Shown here: positions 8,867 to 18,286 of the stretch, piece after piece
How positions within the stretch are numbered: the first letter of the stretch is position 1
Layout: every line of letters starts with the position of its first letter
NCBI RefSeq assembly: GCF_002272945.1
Contig: NZ_NQMN01000002.1
Span: 263,662-327,661 of the forward strand
Length of the DNA: 64,000 bases
Reading direction: 5' to 3'
Source of the DNA: Mycoplasmopsis agassizii
GTDB taxonomy: Bacteria; Bacillota_I; Bacilli_A; Mycoplasmatales; Metamycoplasmataceae
The notes under the pieces: generated by a model
The model's database searches: none
What the model saw: the letters and a program-made list of their open reading frames with translations, nothing else
Told to the model about the DNA's origin: nothing
Made by a program: the position numbers and the translations under genes

Positions 8867-10114
8867 ATGAAAATCAAAACTAAAAAATTATTAATATTAT
8901 CAACATTAACTTTATTAACTTCAGTGACTGCTGCAACTCTAGTTGCCTGCAGTAATGATAATGGTAGTGGTGTTACTCCACCATCAAATGATCAACCTGT
9001 TAAGGATGATCCTAAAAAGGATCATCCTGTTACTTCTCACCCTGAAGATGATAAACAAGTTATTATCAGAGAAATGCCTAGCATTTTAGATGATAAACTA
9101 ACTTTAAATTTAGTTCCTTGAATGAAATACATTAAAGGAATTGAAAATTTAAAAGCCTTAGATGGTGAAGGTAATGAAACTGATAAATTAATTAGTCCTG
9201 AAGAAATGCTAGCCAAGTATCAGGAAGTTGCAGACACACTTACAAATGACATGTTAAGAACATGAGATGGTAAAGCTGCAACTGTTAAAGATTATGGGAT
9301 CAGATCAATTTTAAAAAAAATTGAAAAAACAAAGTTTTGGGGTATGCCACAAATAAAGGATGAAAAAGAAATTTATCAGGCTTATATAGGAATAAGAAAC
9401 CTTAACGGTTTTGTTTTTAGAATGATTGATAGTTATGATACTGTCACAAAAACAAATTCATCAACACCTACTAAACTTTGAGAAGATAGTTTAACTAATG
9501 AACAAACAGTTGCTTTTGATGGTGATAAAAAATCATTAGCAACATTTGCAGAACTTTTTATCGTACCTGCTATGTCTTATGTATATGCTATTAATATAGT
9601 TGAATTCATGCAACAATACGTATATTTCAAAATCGCTTTATTAAACGCACGCACAAGCAACTTATCATTCAAAGATTACTTTAAACCAAGTGATAATAAT
9701 AAAGCTGCTAATGCAATAAGCAATATGCTTAATGCATATAACAAATTCTTAAATCTTAAAGAAGGACAATACATGCGATCTACTAAAGAAATGTTTATAG
9801 GACACGGTGAAACTTACTACAAGTTATTATTAGAAATCAATAATCAGGAAATCGCACCTTTTGCAAAAGCGATTGGAGAAGATAGCAATCAACCTAATAT
9901 CAGTGGTGCTAATTCTCAACAACTAGATCTAGCGACTACCTTATTAACTGATAAGTTTAAACAACCTGTTTATACTGTTAATAATGTTTTAGAGAAAATC
10001 TCTAAAACAGAACAAGAAAATATTGATAGTTTAATAACTTATTATAAAACTAGGTTTAATTGAATGTTTAAAACAAGCAGCGAAGAATTAGCTGCTAATG
10101 AAGGGAATAAATAA
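8867..10114 (+). CDS. Paralogous surface lipoprotein, 415 aa
   Basis: The ATG is preceded by AAGGAG. Signal peptide MKIKTKKLLILSTLTLLTSV is followed by a lipobox ending LVAC, then a disordered Asp/Pro/Lys linker containing DDPKKDHP. The body repeats the blocks of the 1599 gene: YIKGIENLKALDGEGNETDK, YMRSTKEMFIGHGETYY, NVLEKISKTEQENIDSL and YKTRFNWMFKTS. TGA codons at 9119, 9263, 9479 and 10061 read as Trp; the stop TAA at 10112 overlaps the ATG of the next, decayed reading frame (TAATG). It is the most intact family member in the window. Function is unknown, likely surface antigen. Confidence 0.9.
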
Positions 10115-10700
10115 TGATAAACAATATTATTGAGAGTTTTGGGTATTTGATGAGTACAAGTAATCCAGAACAAGATATAAGCAAAGCAGTAACTACTTTG
10201 TCAGATAAGATTTAAAAAGACCTTTTAAGATCAAAAAATCAGCAGTAGCAAATGTATTTTATTTCTTAGAAGAAGATTTGAAGGACCTGTTTTTTCTCTT
10301 CCTAAAAGCTTATTTTTCAAACGTTACATATGATTCTAAAACTGATTTATACACAGTTAATGATGAACCTAAAATTAAAAAGCCAATTTAAAACTATGTT
10401 TTATTTGAATATTTAGCATCCAAAGTAGATTGAAAAGTGTTCCAACACTTATCAGATGTCATTCAATCTGTTTCAGACATGGCTTGAGGTGAGTTAGATA
10501 TAGATACTTCTGATTTACTTGAATATATAAATGGTGACTTTTCAAAAGTTTTAAGAGAAGCCATTGATGAAGGTTTTTATAGTTATTATGAAGATGATTC
10601 AAACTATCTTTATTACTATGACGATAAAGGCTTAAAAATCGAAAACAATAATCAAGAAGATGATTGAAAAAATCATCTTTTTTTAATTTTGGCAAATTAA
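10114..10700 (+). pseudogene. Decayed gene translationally coupled to the lipoprotein
   Basis: The ATG at 10114 overlaps the preceding stop. The first frame (MINNIIESFGYLMSTSNPEQ and onward) ends at a TAA after about 33 codons. A shifted frame continues (LKRPFKIKKSAVANVFYFLE and onward) to a TAA at 10389. The same frame then reopens to TAA 10698 with FEYLASKVDWKVFQHLSDV and an acidic Tyr-rich tail. One frameshift plus one nonsense codon therefore inactivate a protein of about 195 aa. The product is not recognised. A terminator stem GAAGATGATT/AATCATCTTTTTTT sits in the last codons (about 10656-10685). Confidence 0.6.
10656..10685 (+). terminator. Terminator overlapping the 3' end of the decayed gene
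   Basis: AAGATGATT / AATCATCTT with a following T run. It ends the lipoprotein-decayed gene transcript. Confidence 0.65.
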
Positions 10701-10809
10701 AAATGAAAATTTTGCAGAGTTACAAAATTATCAAGGGCAAAGTAAAGCAAGTTAAAAATTTATAAGTATAATAAAAATATAACTCAGGATATTTTGTAAG
10801 GAGCAATCA

Positions 10810-11457
10810 ATGGAGTTGTCAAAAGAATTCAAAGATTCAAAAACGCTTGTCAAGCAAGTTTCAGCAATCACAACAGCTTATACTAACATTAAGCTAGAAT
10901 GTATTGAAAAAGAGGGTTTATTGCTATTTTGCAGTTTTTGAACTAATGACTTAAAAGAAGAAAAGGAGGAAGATATGGACTTGAAAAAGCTATCTAAAAT
11001 AATTATCGACGCTCAAAAAGATCAAGCAATTATTAATAAAAAAGTTGCAAATTTCATTGATGATCAAAAAAAGATTAATGAAAGTTTCTTAACTTTTATG
11101 AAAGAACAAACTTTAATGAATCAAAAATTTAGTGCATTCATGGACGAACAAAGAGAAATTAATCAAATTGTTTTAACTTTTATGAAAGAGCAAAGAGAAG
11201 TTAATCAAGAGTTCAGAGAGTTCATGAAAGAGCAAAGGGAATTCAATATAAACCAGACAGAACTTAATCAAGAGTTTAGAGAATTCATGAAGGAACAAAG
11301 GGAATTCAATATAAACCAGACAGAACTTAATCAAGAGTTCAGAGAGTTTATGAAGGAACAACGGGAGTATAACGAGCGTAACGAGAAAAATGTTATGCAG
11401 CTTCAAAAAGATGTTAAACGAATTGATGCTGTTCTAGAAAAAAACAACATTAGGTAG
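10810..11457 (+). CDS. Coiled-coil protein with 21-residue coding repeats, 215 aa
   Basis: The ATG 10810 has AAGGAG 7 bases upstream. A TGA at about 10939 is Trp, so the gene starts well before the internal ATG at 10975. Residues 1-55 are unrecognised. From about residue 60 to the end there is one long coiled coil built of FMKEQRExNQ-type units, with two exact copies of EFREFMKEQREFNINQTELN-Q plus a partial third. There is no signal peptide, so it is cytoplasmic. The design resembles the 3216 gene and mycoplasma DUF16-like families (inference). Confidence 0.8.
11209..11364 (+). repeat. In-frame 63-bp tandem repeats (two full, one partial)
   Basis: Units at 11209-11271 and 11272-11334 encode the same 21 residues with nearly identical DNA. 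A third partial unit follows. Unit number can change without a frameshift. Confidence 0.85.
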
Positions 11458-11619
11458 TTTGATCAAGAAGCATTAGTTTAACTATTTATAAGCCTTTCAA
11501 GGCACCGATTAACTTTATTCAAGCAAATTTATTACTTAATTAATAAAGTGGCTTAAAAAGCCTAAAAACAATGATTCAGACTAGATATCGCTTGATAACT
11601 AGATAGTTCTTATATAACT

Positions 11620-11904
11620 TTGAAATGTTTATTCAACATTTCAAAGAAAGTAAATTATTTTAAACAATATCTAATTACAGAAATGGTTTTAGTTAATCAA
11701 AGGATTATTAAAACTAGTGAATTATTTGTTAAAAAATTAACTAATAAATTAAACAAAAGAGATCTTTTGCAATGGGTGGAATTATTTCAAAATAAAAATG
11801 TAGCTGTTGCAAATAATCTTATGGTTAATACTAATTTGGTTACCGTATTAGATTTAATCGCAAAAATAATGAAAGAGAGAAAAAATGAAATTATTTATGA
11901 GTAA
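11620..11904 (+). CDS. Small hypothetical protein, up to 94 aa
   Basis: The open frame from TTG 11620 (or ATG 11683) to TAA 11902 needs no TGA. Residues from MVLVNQRIIKTSELFVKKL onward look like a helical globular protein. A perfect 12-bp hairpin CTTTGAAATGTT/AACATTTCAAAG (11618-11646) covers the first codons if the TTG is used, so the start at 11683 may be real. There is no clear ribosome binding site. Not recognised. Confidence 0.45.
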   Translation: MKCLFNISKKVNYFKQYLITEMVLVNQRIIKTSELFVKKLTNKLNKRDLLQWVELFQNKNVAVANNLMVNTNLVTVLDLIAKIMKERKNEIIYE

Positions 11905-12003
11905 GAAAAAATTAATTTTGTTCACCTACTCATAAACTCTATAAAACAAAAAAAATGATACGCACTATAACTTAGTGTTTATTTTTTAAATAGGAGTTTT
12001 AAT

Positions 12004-13122
12004 ATGGCAGTAAAAAATTCATTGAAAAAAATATTTGTAAATAAAAAAACAAGAAGATTAATTTGAAGAATAAAAAAAGTCAAGAAAAAATTTTGAAATA
12101 GATATCTTTCAAAAGCAAACAGCACTATTTCTAGAAAAAGGGTCGTAGAAGTTAAGTCCATTTATAAGGATGCTTTCAACAAGAATTTAGGTAGACTAAA
12201 AAAATATTATGACCATCCTGATGATGATTTTACAACAATAAAAATCCATAAACATCTTATCAGAATGAATAAAGAGGACATAGAAGAAATTCTCAGATTT
12301 TTTGTTAAAGAATTGAAAAACATGAATCAACCAAACGCCGAAAGAATGTCTAGTGATTTAATTGAATGTGAAGAATTTTTTTTAATTAAAAGAATGCATA
12401 AATTCTGCTACCGAAAAGACAAGTTTGATTGGAATTTTTCTTTTGCTAAAAATTTAATGCTTAGCAGTCGAGATGTTTTGAAATTTTATGAGTATTATAA
12501 CTATAGTGAAATTGGTCTTGCTAGATGGCACAATAAAGTAAGTAAAAAAAGCCTGAACAAATTAAATACAAATAATGAATTAAAAAGAAAAACTATTGAT
12601 TTTCATCCTATGGAAGAAACATTTAAACAAAAAAGGGAATGGCGAAAAATACGAAAATACCTTTTAATTCATGAGGATAAAACAAAACATGAATTTATTA
12701 AAAATAAGGAAGAACGAGTTCAAAACTTTTTGCCTGAGTATGAAGATACTTTAAGAGAGATTTTTAGATTTATTGAATATGGTAATTCTTTTCTTTTAAA
12801 TAAGGTGTTTTTAGAATTTAACAAAATACATAAAAATGCTGAAAACATTAACCTTGATAACAGAAATTTTAAAAGGCAATTACTCTATATTTTTCAAGAA
12901 ATCGAAAATAAAAATAGAAGGAATGTTTTCTTAAAACGATGACAATACATAATTGATTTATATCTTCAAGAGTTGTTTGATTACTATGTAGAAACACAAG
13001 TTGTCGATTATTCAAAAATGAATGAATTAACTTGAATATATAGAAGAATTAAAAGAAGATACAGAAATGAAAAAGGCTATAAAAAAGTTGAAAAAGCAAT
13101 GCAAGAATTAATTGATTGATAA
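12004..13122 (+). CDS. Basic hypothetical protein, 372 aa
   Basis: The ATG is preceded by TAGGAG 6 bases upstream. In-frame TGA codons (for example 12064, 12094, 12940 and 13117) read as Trp; the stop is TAA 13120. The N-terminal 60 residues are strongly basic (NSLKKIFVNKKTRRLIWRIK), suggesting nucleic-acid contact. The rest is helix-rich and charged with no motif I recognise, and there is no signal peptide. It heads a run of small unrecognised genes (13188, 13563) in what looks like accessory DNA. Confidence 0.75.
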
Positions 13123-13187
13123 GAGTCTCGATATGATTTACGAAAAATTTTATTTGTTATACAAAAGTTAAAATAAAAGGGTAAATT

Positions 13188-13421
13188 ATGCATATATTAT
13201 TCGCAGCAGTAATTTGATATTTCAAAATGGTTTTTTATGCACTAGCATTTTTAGCTGGCTTTGCTTGAGCGATTTTGAAGGGTATATGATTTTTACTAGC
13301 TGAACTTACTTACATTATAAAAGAAGCAAGATATGTTGAAAAATATAGTTATTGAGAACTAGAAAGCGAAGATGTTAAATATCTTTTTGATAATGACTTT
13401 GTAGAGTATTCAAAATATTAA
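13188..13421 (+). CDS. Small membrane protein with acidic tail, 77 aa (paralog of 13563)
   Basis: ATG 13188 to TAA 13419, visible only when TGA is Trp (four of them). One long hydrophobic region (about residues 5-47) is followed by KEARYVEKYSYWELESEDVK and FDNDFVEYSKY. The end matches the neighbour at 13563 (EARYEEW ... FFDEDFVTYLRY), so the two are tandem paralogs. Possibly holin-like or a small membrane partner. Function is unknown. Confidence 0.65.
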
Positions 13422-13562
13422 AAAACGTAAAAGAAAGTAAATAAAATTAAGGCTTATATTGTCAGTTAATTTGAAGAGATCAAAAATTGCTAACGCTAAG
13501 ATAGAACTTAATTAACTAGTAAAAAGGTTTTTGTTATCTAAATATAAAAGGCAAGGTGAATT

Positions 13563-13904
13563 ATGCTAAGTATATTTTTAAAAGTTATAGTTGTGTATTT
13601 TACTTTTATATTTTTGGTATTTAAATTTGCTTTAAAAATAATATGATGAATATTAAAATTAATATGAGATATTTTATCAGTAATAAAATTCTTTCTTTCT
13701 GAAGCAAGATATGAAGAGTGGAGATTTAACCATAATTTGGATTATCACAGGTATGGATATTTTTTTGATGAAGATTTTGTAACCTATTTAAGATATACAC
13801 CTTTGGAACCTAGATCAACATATGTTAAAAACGACAGAGTAACTCAAGAATATTACGATAACTTAGCTTATAACCATAAGGATGAAGAATTAGAATACGA
13901 ATAA
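13563..13904 (+). CDS. Small membrane protein with acidic tail, 113 aa (paralog of 13188)
   Basis: ATG 13563 has AAGGTG upstream; stop TAA 13902. Consecutive TGA codons at about 13644 are Trp. One or two hydrophobic segments occupy residues 1-48. Then SEARYEEWRFNHN and a soluble acidic tail ending HKDEELEYE follow. The EARY and FFDEDFVTY blocks are shared with 13188; this copy is longer by about 36 C-terminal residues. Not recognised beyond the pairing. Confidence 0.65.
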
Positions 13905-14056
13905 CAAGATTTTATTTTAATTACCCGAAACTAATTTAGGGTTATTTTTATACCGTTTATTGGTTATATAATTTTAGTATTTAATTTTGAAATATGTAAT
14001 GACAAATATTAACTCAAAAAATAAAATATAAAAGCATTTATTTGAATTTTTTAAAA

Positions 14057-14076
14057 TTGTGAAAAGATTTTCACAA
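14057..14076. promoter_or_regulatory. Operator-like perfect palindrome upstream of the ribose operon
   Basis: TTGTGAAAA GA TTTTCACAA, 9-bp arms, about 75 bases before the rbsC -10 box. It is a candidate repressor or activator site for sugar control; no regulator gene is adjacent. Confidence 0.45.
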
Positions 14077-14165
14077 ATTCATTAAATATTAACGATTATG
14101 CCCTGTTTTAGGGATTTTTAAGTTCATTATTAAAGCCTTATTTGCGTAACATGTATAATTTTTTT

Positions 14166-15929
14166 ATGGAAAATCAGTTCATTAAAAAATTCGAAAATAT
14201 TGACATGGATCGTATTAATAATCTCGAAAAAGAATTTGAATTAAATAAATCAAAATATGAAAATTTAGTTTTGGAAGAACAAGATAAAGTTCATAAGTTG
14301 GCAATGAAACTTAATAACAAAAAAGAAAATATTGTCAATAAAGCGCAAACCAAAATTAATAAATTAAATATGCAAATAAATAAACTAGATGTTGCATATT
14401 TAAGTCAAAAAATTTCAGATGAAGAATTCAAAAAACGCAAACAGGAATTTTTAAATAAGATCAGAGAAACCAGATTATATTTCAAAAATTTATACATTTC
14501 AAAAAACAAATTATTTGATGATCAACTTTTAGAATTTACTAAAAAGCAAAGATCAAAAGTTGAGACACTTAAAAAAGAATTAGAAGATCATAATTTGAAA
14601 AAATCTAATGATCTAAAAAAACAAATTCATCAAATCAAAAAACAAAATGAAAATCAACTTAGCAAATTAAAAACTGGTTTTGATAAATTAGCTAATGAAT
14701 TAACTGTAAAAGAAAATCAAATAAATAATGATTATCAAAAAGAAATTAATTACATTAATTCAATTAGTAAAAATGTTGTCTCTGATGAAAATAAAAAAAT
14801 CAAAATTCTAGAATTACAAAATAAAAAACAAAAACAAATTAAAAAATTAAATACTATTTACAACATTAAAAATGAAGCCTTAATTTTTAAAAAAAGAATT
14901 AGTAATTATTTTGCAAATTTATTTAGCATAAATAATTTAATTAATTTTGATAAGAAAATCAAAACATGAATTTTAAATAATAAATTAATTTTTGTAATCA
15001 TCATTTTTGCAATTATAGTTGGTGCAATTCACCCTCTATTTTTTAGTTCACAAAATTGATTAAATAATATTTTAAATCAAAATATTGCAGTAGGTCTTTT
15101 AGCCATCGGAATGACTTTTATTATTTTAACTGGTGGCATAGATTTATCAGTTGGTAGTGCTATCGGTTTTTCAGCAGGGTTAATGTTATATTTAAATCAG
15201 GTAGTCGGTATTAATCTAGGTGGCTCTATAGTTATAGGTTTTTTACTAGCAATTAGCATTGGTTTATTTAACGGGTTTTTAAGTTCCTATGGAAAGTTAC
15301 GATCTTTTATTGTAACTTTAGTTGGCTTACTAGTTTTCCGTGGTTTACTAAATGTTATGCTAGGTGGTAGTCCTGTTTCAATTTCAAATAATGATACCAT
15401 CAGTTTTTTAAATACAGGTACAATCGGAGTCTTACCTTCAGCATTATTTATCTTTATCTTCATAACTATATTCTTAATATTTATTTTAAAGTTCACAAGA
15501 TTTGGAAGATATATTTATGCAACAGGATCTAATAAAAACGCTGCTAAAGCAAGTGGAATTAAAACTAAATGAATTATCACTTCAGCATTTGTAATTGGTG
15601 GTATTTTAGTAGGTCTAGCTAGTGTGGCTTATATCGGTAACGTGCAATCAGTTGAACCACAAACAGGTAACGGTTTTGAATTATCAGCAATTGCTGCTGT
15701 TGTACTTGGTGGTACAAGCTTAACAGGTGGTAAAGGTACTATTACTAAAACTATTATTGGTTGATTATTAATCAGTGTTTTAAATAACGCTTTAGTTTTC
15801 TTAAATGTGGATTCAAACCTACAACTAGTTTTCAGAGGAATTATTATCTTGGTAGCAGTTTTATTAGACAAAAATTTTGACTTTAAAACTAAAGTCAAAA
15901 GAGTTGTTATGAAACTATCAAGAGTTTAG
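14166..15929 (+). CDS. rbsC: Ribose/sugar ABC permease with N-terminal coiled-coil extension, 587 aa
   Basis: The C-terminal 310 residues are a BPD_transp_2 permease of the RbsC type: repeated membrane segments, the signature TFIILTGGIDLSVGS, and AIAAVVLGGTSLTGGKGT near the end. Unusually, about 265 residues of highly charged coiled coil come first; ordinary RbsC is about 320 aa. The start is set at ATG 14166 because TATAAT (14153-14158) lies only 7 bases upstream, implying a leaderless mRNA. An in-frame TTG at 14142 would precede that promoter. TGA codons (14967, 15570, 15762) are Trp. It is first gene of rbsC-B-K-D-A. The coiled coil is probably cytosolic. Confidence 0.85.
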
Positions 15930-15941
15930 AAAGGAATCAAA

Positions 15942-16955
15942 ATGTTTAAATTACTAATAACTAAAAAATTCCTGAAAACTAGTGGGCTTACTTTGTTAGT
16001 AGCAGTTGGTGCTGCAACTGGTATTGGTGCAGGAATTGCAGCAGGTGTATCTAGTCAGAGTGAAAAATTAGAAACCATTGCTTTAATTTTATCAACACGT
16101 AATAACCCCTATTTTGCAGCAGTTGCAAATGGTGTTAATAGTGTTGCAGTTAATAATAAAAAATACAAAGTGCAAATTCTTGATTCACAAGATGATCAGC
16201 AAAAAGAAATTGAAAACGTTAATAACGCCATTTCTCAAGGTGTAAAAGGTATTATTATTAACGTTGTTAATTCAGAAACTGCTTGAAATAGTTCGCTAGC
16301 GGCTGCTTATCGCAATAATATTCCTATTATTGCAGTCGACCGTGGAGTTAATAATGCAACAACAGGAGCAGTTAAACAAACAATTGCTTCAGATAATGTA
16401 GCAGCTTCAAAATCACTAGCACAATGATTTTTACAAAACTATAATTTTACTTATAACGAAGGTGTTTTTCACCTTCAAGGTGTTGCTGGAGCTCAAGCAG
16501 CAAACGACCGTTCTAAAGGTTTTCTAGAAGGTCTAGGTGGTCCTTATGCAGTTGAACAGCGTGGTGATTTTAACCGTGCAACTGCTCAGCAAGTAACGCA
16601 AAATACTTTACCTTCACAAGGTAATAACTTCAGTGTAATTTTTGCAGATAATGACCAAATGGCACTTGGAGCAATTAATGCAATTACTACTTCAAATAAA
16701 AATGTTTCAACAAAAAAACCATTTGAAAGAGTTATAGGTAATAATTACTATGTCCTAGGTTTTGATGGTGATGCAGATGCTTTAAACGCCATTAAAGAAG
16801 ATAAGATGGTTGCAACTGTTGCTCAACAACCAAAACTGATGGGCGAAATTGCTTTCAATTCTATGGTTTCACTTTTAAATGGTGAAACCATAGATGAAAT
16901 TAAAGCAGCAGATACAGTAATTGTAAGTAAGGAAAATGTCGATGAATACTTATAA
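15942..16955 (+). CDS. rbsB: Periplasmic-type sugar-binding protein of the ribose transporter, 337 aa
   Basis: A Peripla_BP_4/RbsB-type binding protein. The N-terminus has a hydrophobic Gly/Ala-rich segment (GLTLLVAVGAATGIGAGIAA). ALILSTRNNPYFAAVANGV, the start of the sugar-binding fold, and the conserved FADNDQMALGA follow. No Cys follows the hydrophobic segment, so the usual mycoplasma lipobox is absent and the protein is probably held by an uncleaved signal anchor. AAAGGA precedes the ATG. It overlaps rbsK by 14 bases. Confidence 0.88.
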
Positions 16956-17883
16956 AAAAGAACCATTGAAAGTGCTCACAATTGGTTCAATTAATTGAGA
17001 TCATTTTATCAATTTAGACAGGTTTCCAAATGTCGGTGAAACGATGCACGCAAGATCTTATAGTGAAAGTTTAGGTGGTAAAGGATTAAACCAGGCAATC
17101 GCTTTAAATAAGCTAAAAGTGAGTAGTAAATTTATCGCTAAAATCGGCGAAAAAGATAAAGATATTTTGCTTCCACATTTAATAAAAAACAATTTAAATT
17201 TAGATGAAATTGAAATTGTCAAAAATAGTTTTACAGGTAGAGCATTTATTCCTGTAAGTGAAAAAGGAAATAACTTTATAATTTTAACTTCAGGTGCAAA
17301 TGCAAATTTTGCAAACGAAAAAGCAATTAAATACGAAGAGCAAATTTTAAATTCAGACATTGTTTTATTACAATTAGAAATTGATCTTAATTTTGTTTTT
17401 GATGTTTTAAAACTAGCAAAAAAACATCATAAAATTACGATCTTAAATCCTGCTCCAGCAATTAAATTAGATGAAGAAATAATTAATTTATGTGACTACT
17501 TAATTCCAAATGAAACGGAATTTAATTTACTATTTTCAGATGAAAATTTAATTAATGAAACACTAGAAAATAAATTAATTAAATTAAAAGACAAATTTCA
17601 AAATACTAAAATAGTTGTCACTTATGGAGAAAAAGGAGTTTTCTTTTTAAAAGAAAATAAATTAAAAAATGTCGAAGTAATTAAAGGCATAAAAGTAGTT
17701 GATACAACGGCTGCAGGAGATAGCTTTATTTCTGGTTTTATTAAAAAAATAAGCGATCATAAAACTCTTGAAGAAGCAATTATTTTTGCTAACAAAGTCG
17801 CAAGTATAAGTGTGACAAAAAATGGTTCAAGTGAATCAATTCCAACTTTAGAAGAAGTTGAAGAAAGGTTTAAAAATGTTTAA
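16942..17883 (+). CDS. rbsK: Ribokinase, 313 aa
   Basis: Phosphorylates D-ribose with ATP (PfkB family). It opens VLTIGSINWDHFINLDRFP. The first signature is GGKGLNQAIAL, and the catalytic second signature is DTTAAGDSFISGF, with the Asp base in AAGD. ATG 16942 lies inside rbsB with AAGGAA about 8 bases upstream; an alternative ATG is 16936. A TGA at about 16996 is Trp. Typical family length. Confidence 0.93.
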
Positions 17884-18286
17884 AGACAGAAATAGAATAT
17901 TAAATCCAAAATTGGTAGCATCAATTGCTAAGTTAGGTCACTTTGATCTAATTGCAGTTGTGGATGCAGGAATGCCACTTCCTTATAAAAAGAAAAATAT
18001 CGAAATTATCGATTTATCTTTTTATCCAGGAGTTCCATCTTTTAGTGATGTATTTAAAAAAGTTTTAGAAGAATTGGAATATCAAAGAATTTATGTGGCT
18101 CCTGAAACTGAAGAAATAAATCCAGTTATTTATAAAACTATTTTAGATAATGCGAATAGAGAAATTACATTTGTTTCTAATCATGATGAATTAAAAGAAT
18201 TATTAACTAAAACAATGTTGATAATTAGAACATCTGAAACAAGTCCATATGCTAATGCTATTATCGAATGTGGAGTTAACTTTTAG
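17876..18286 (+). CDS. rbsD: D-ribose pyranase, 136 aa
   Basis: Interconverts pyranose and furanose forms of ribose. Conserved opening LNPKLVASIAKLGHFD with the catalytic His, AVVDAGMPLP, and family length. The ATG 17876 overlaps the rbsK stop, with GAAAGG upstream. Its TAG overlaps the GTG of rbsA by one base. Confidence 0.92.
   Translation: MFKDRNRILNPKLVASIAKLGHFDLIAVVDAGMPLPYKKKNIEIIDLSFYPGVPSFSDVFKKVLEELEYQRIYVAPETEEINPVIYKTILDNANREITFVSNHDELKELLTKTMLIIRTSETSPYANAIIECGVNF

Noticed and set aside
11209-11364. CRISPR-like array
   Set aside because: Repeats are contiguous, in frame and encode a coiled coil; there are no spacers and no cas genes in the window.
11173-11406. Minus-strand ORF over the 63-bp repeats
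   Set aside because: Antisense shadow of the 10810 gene; the repeat makes it open by chance.
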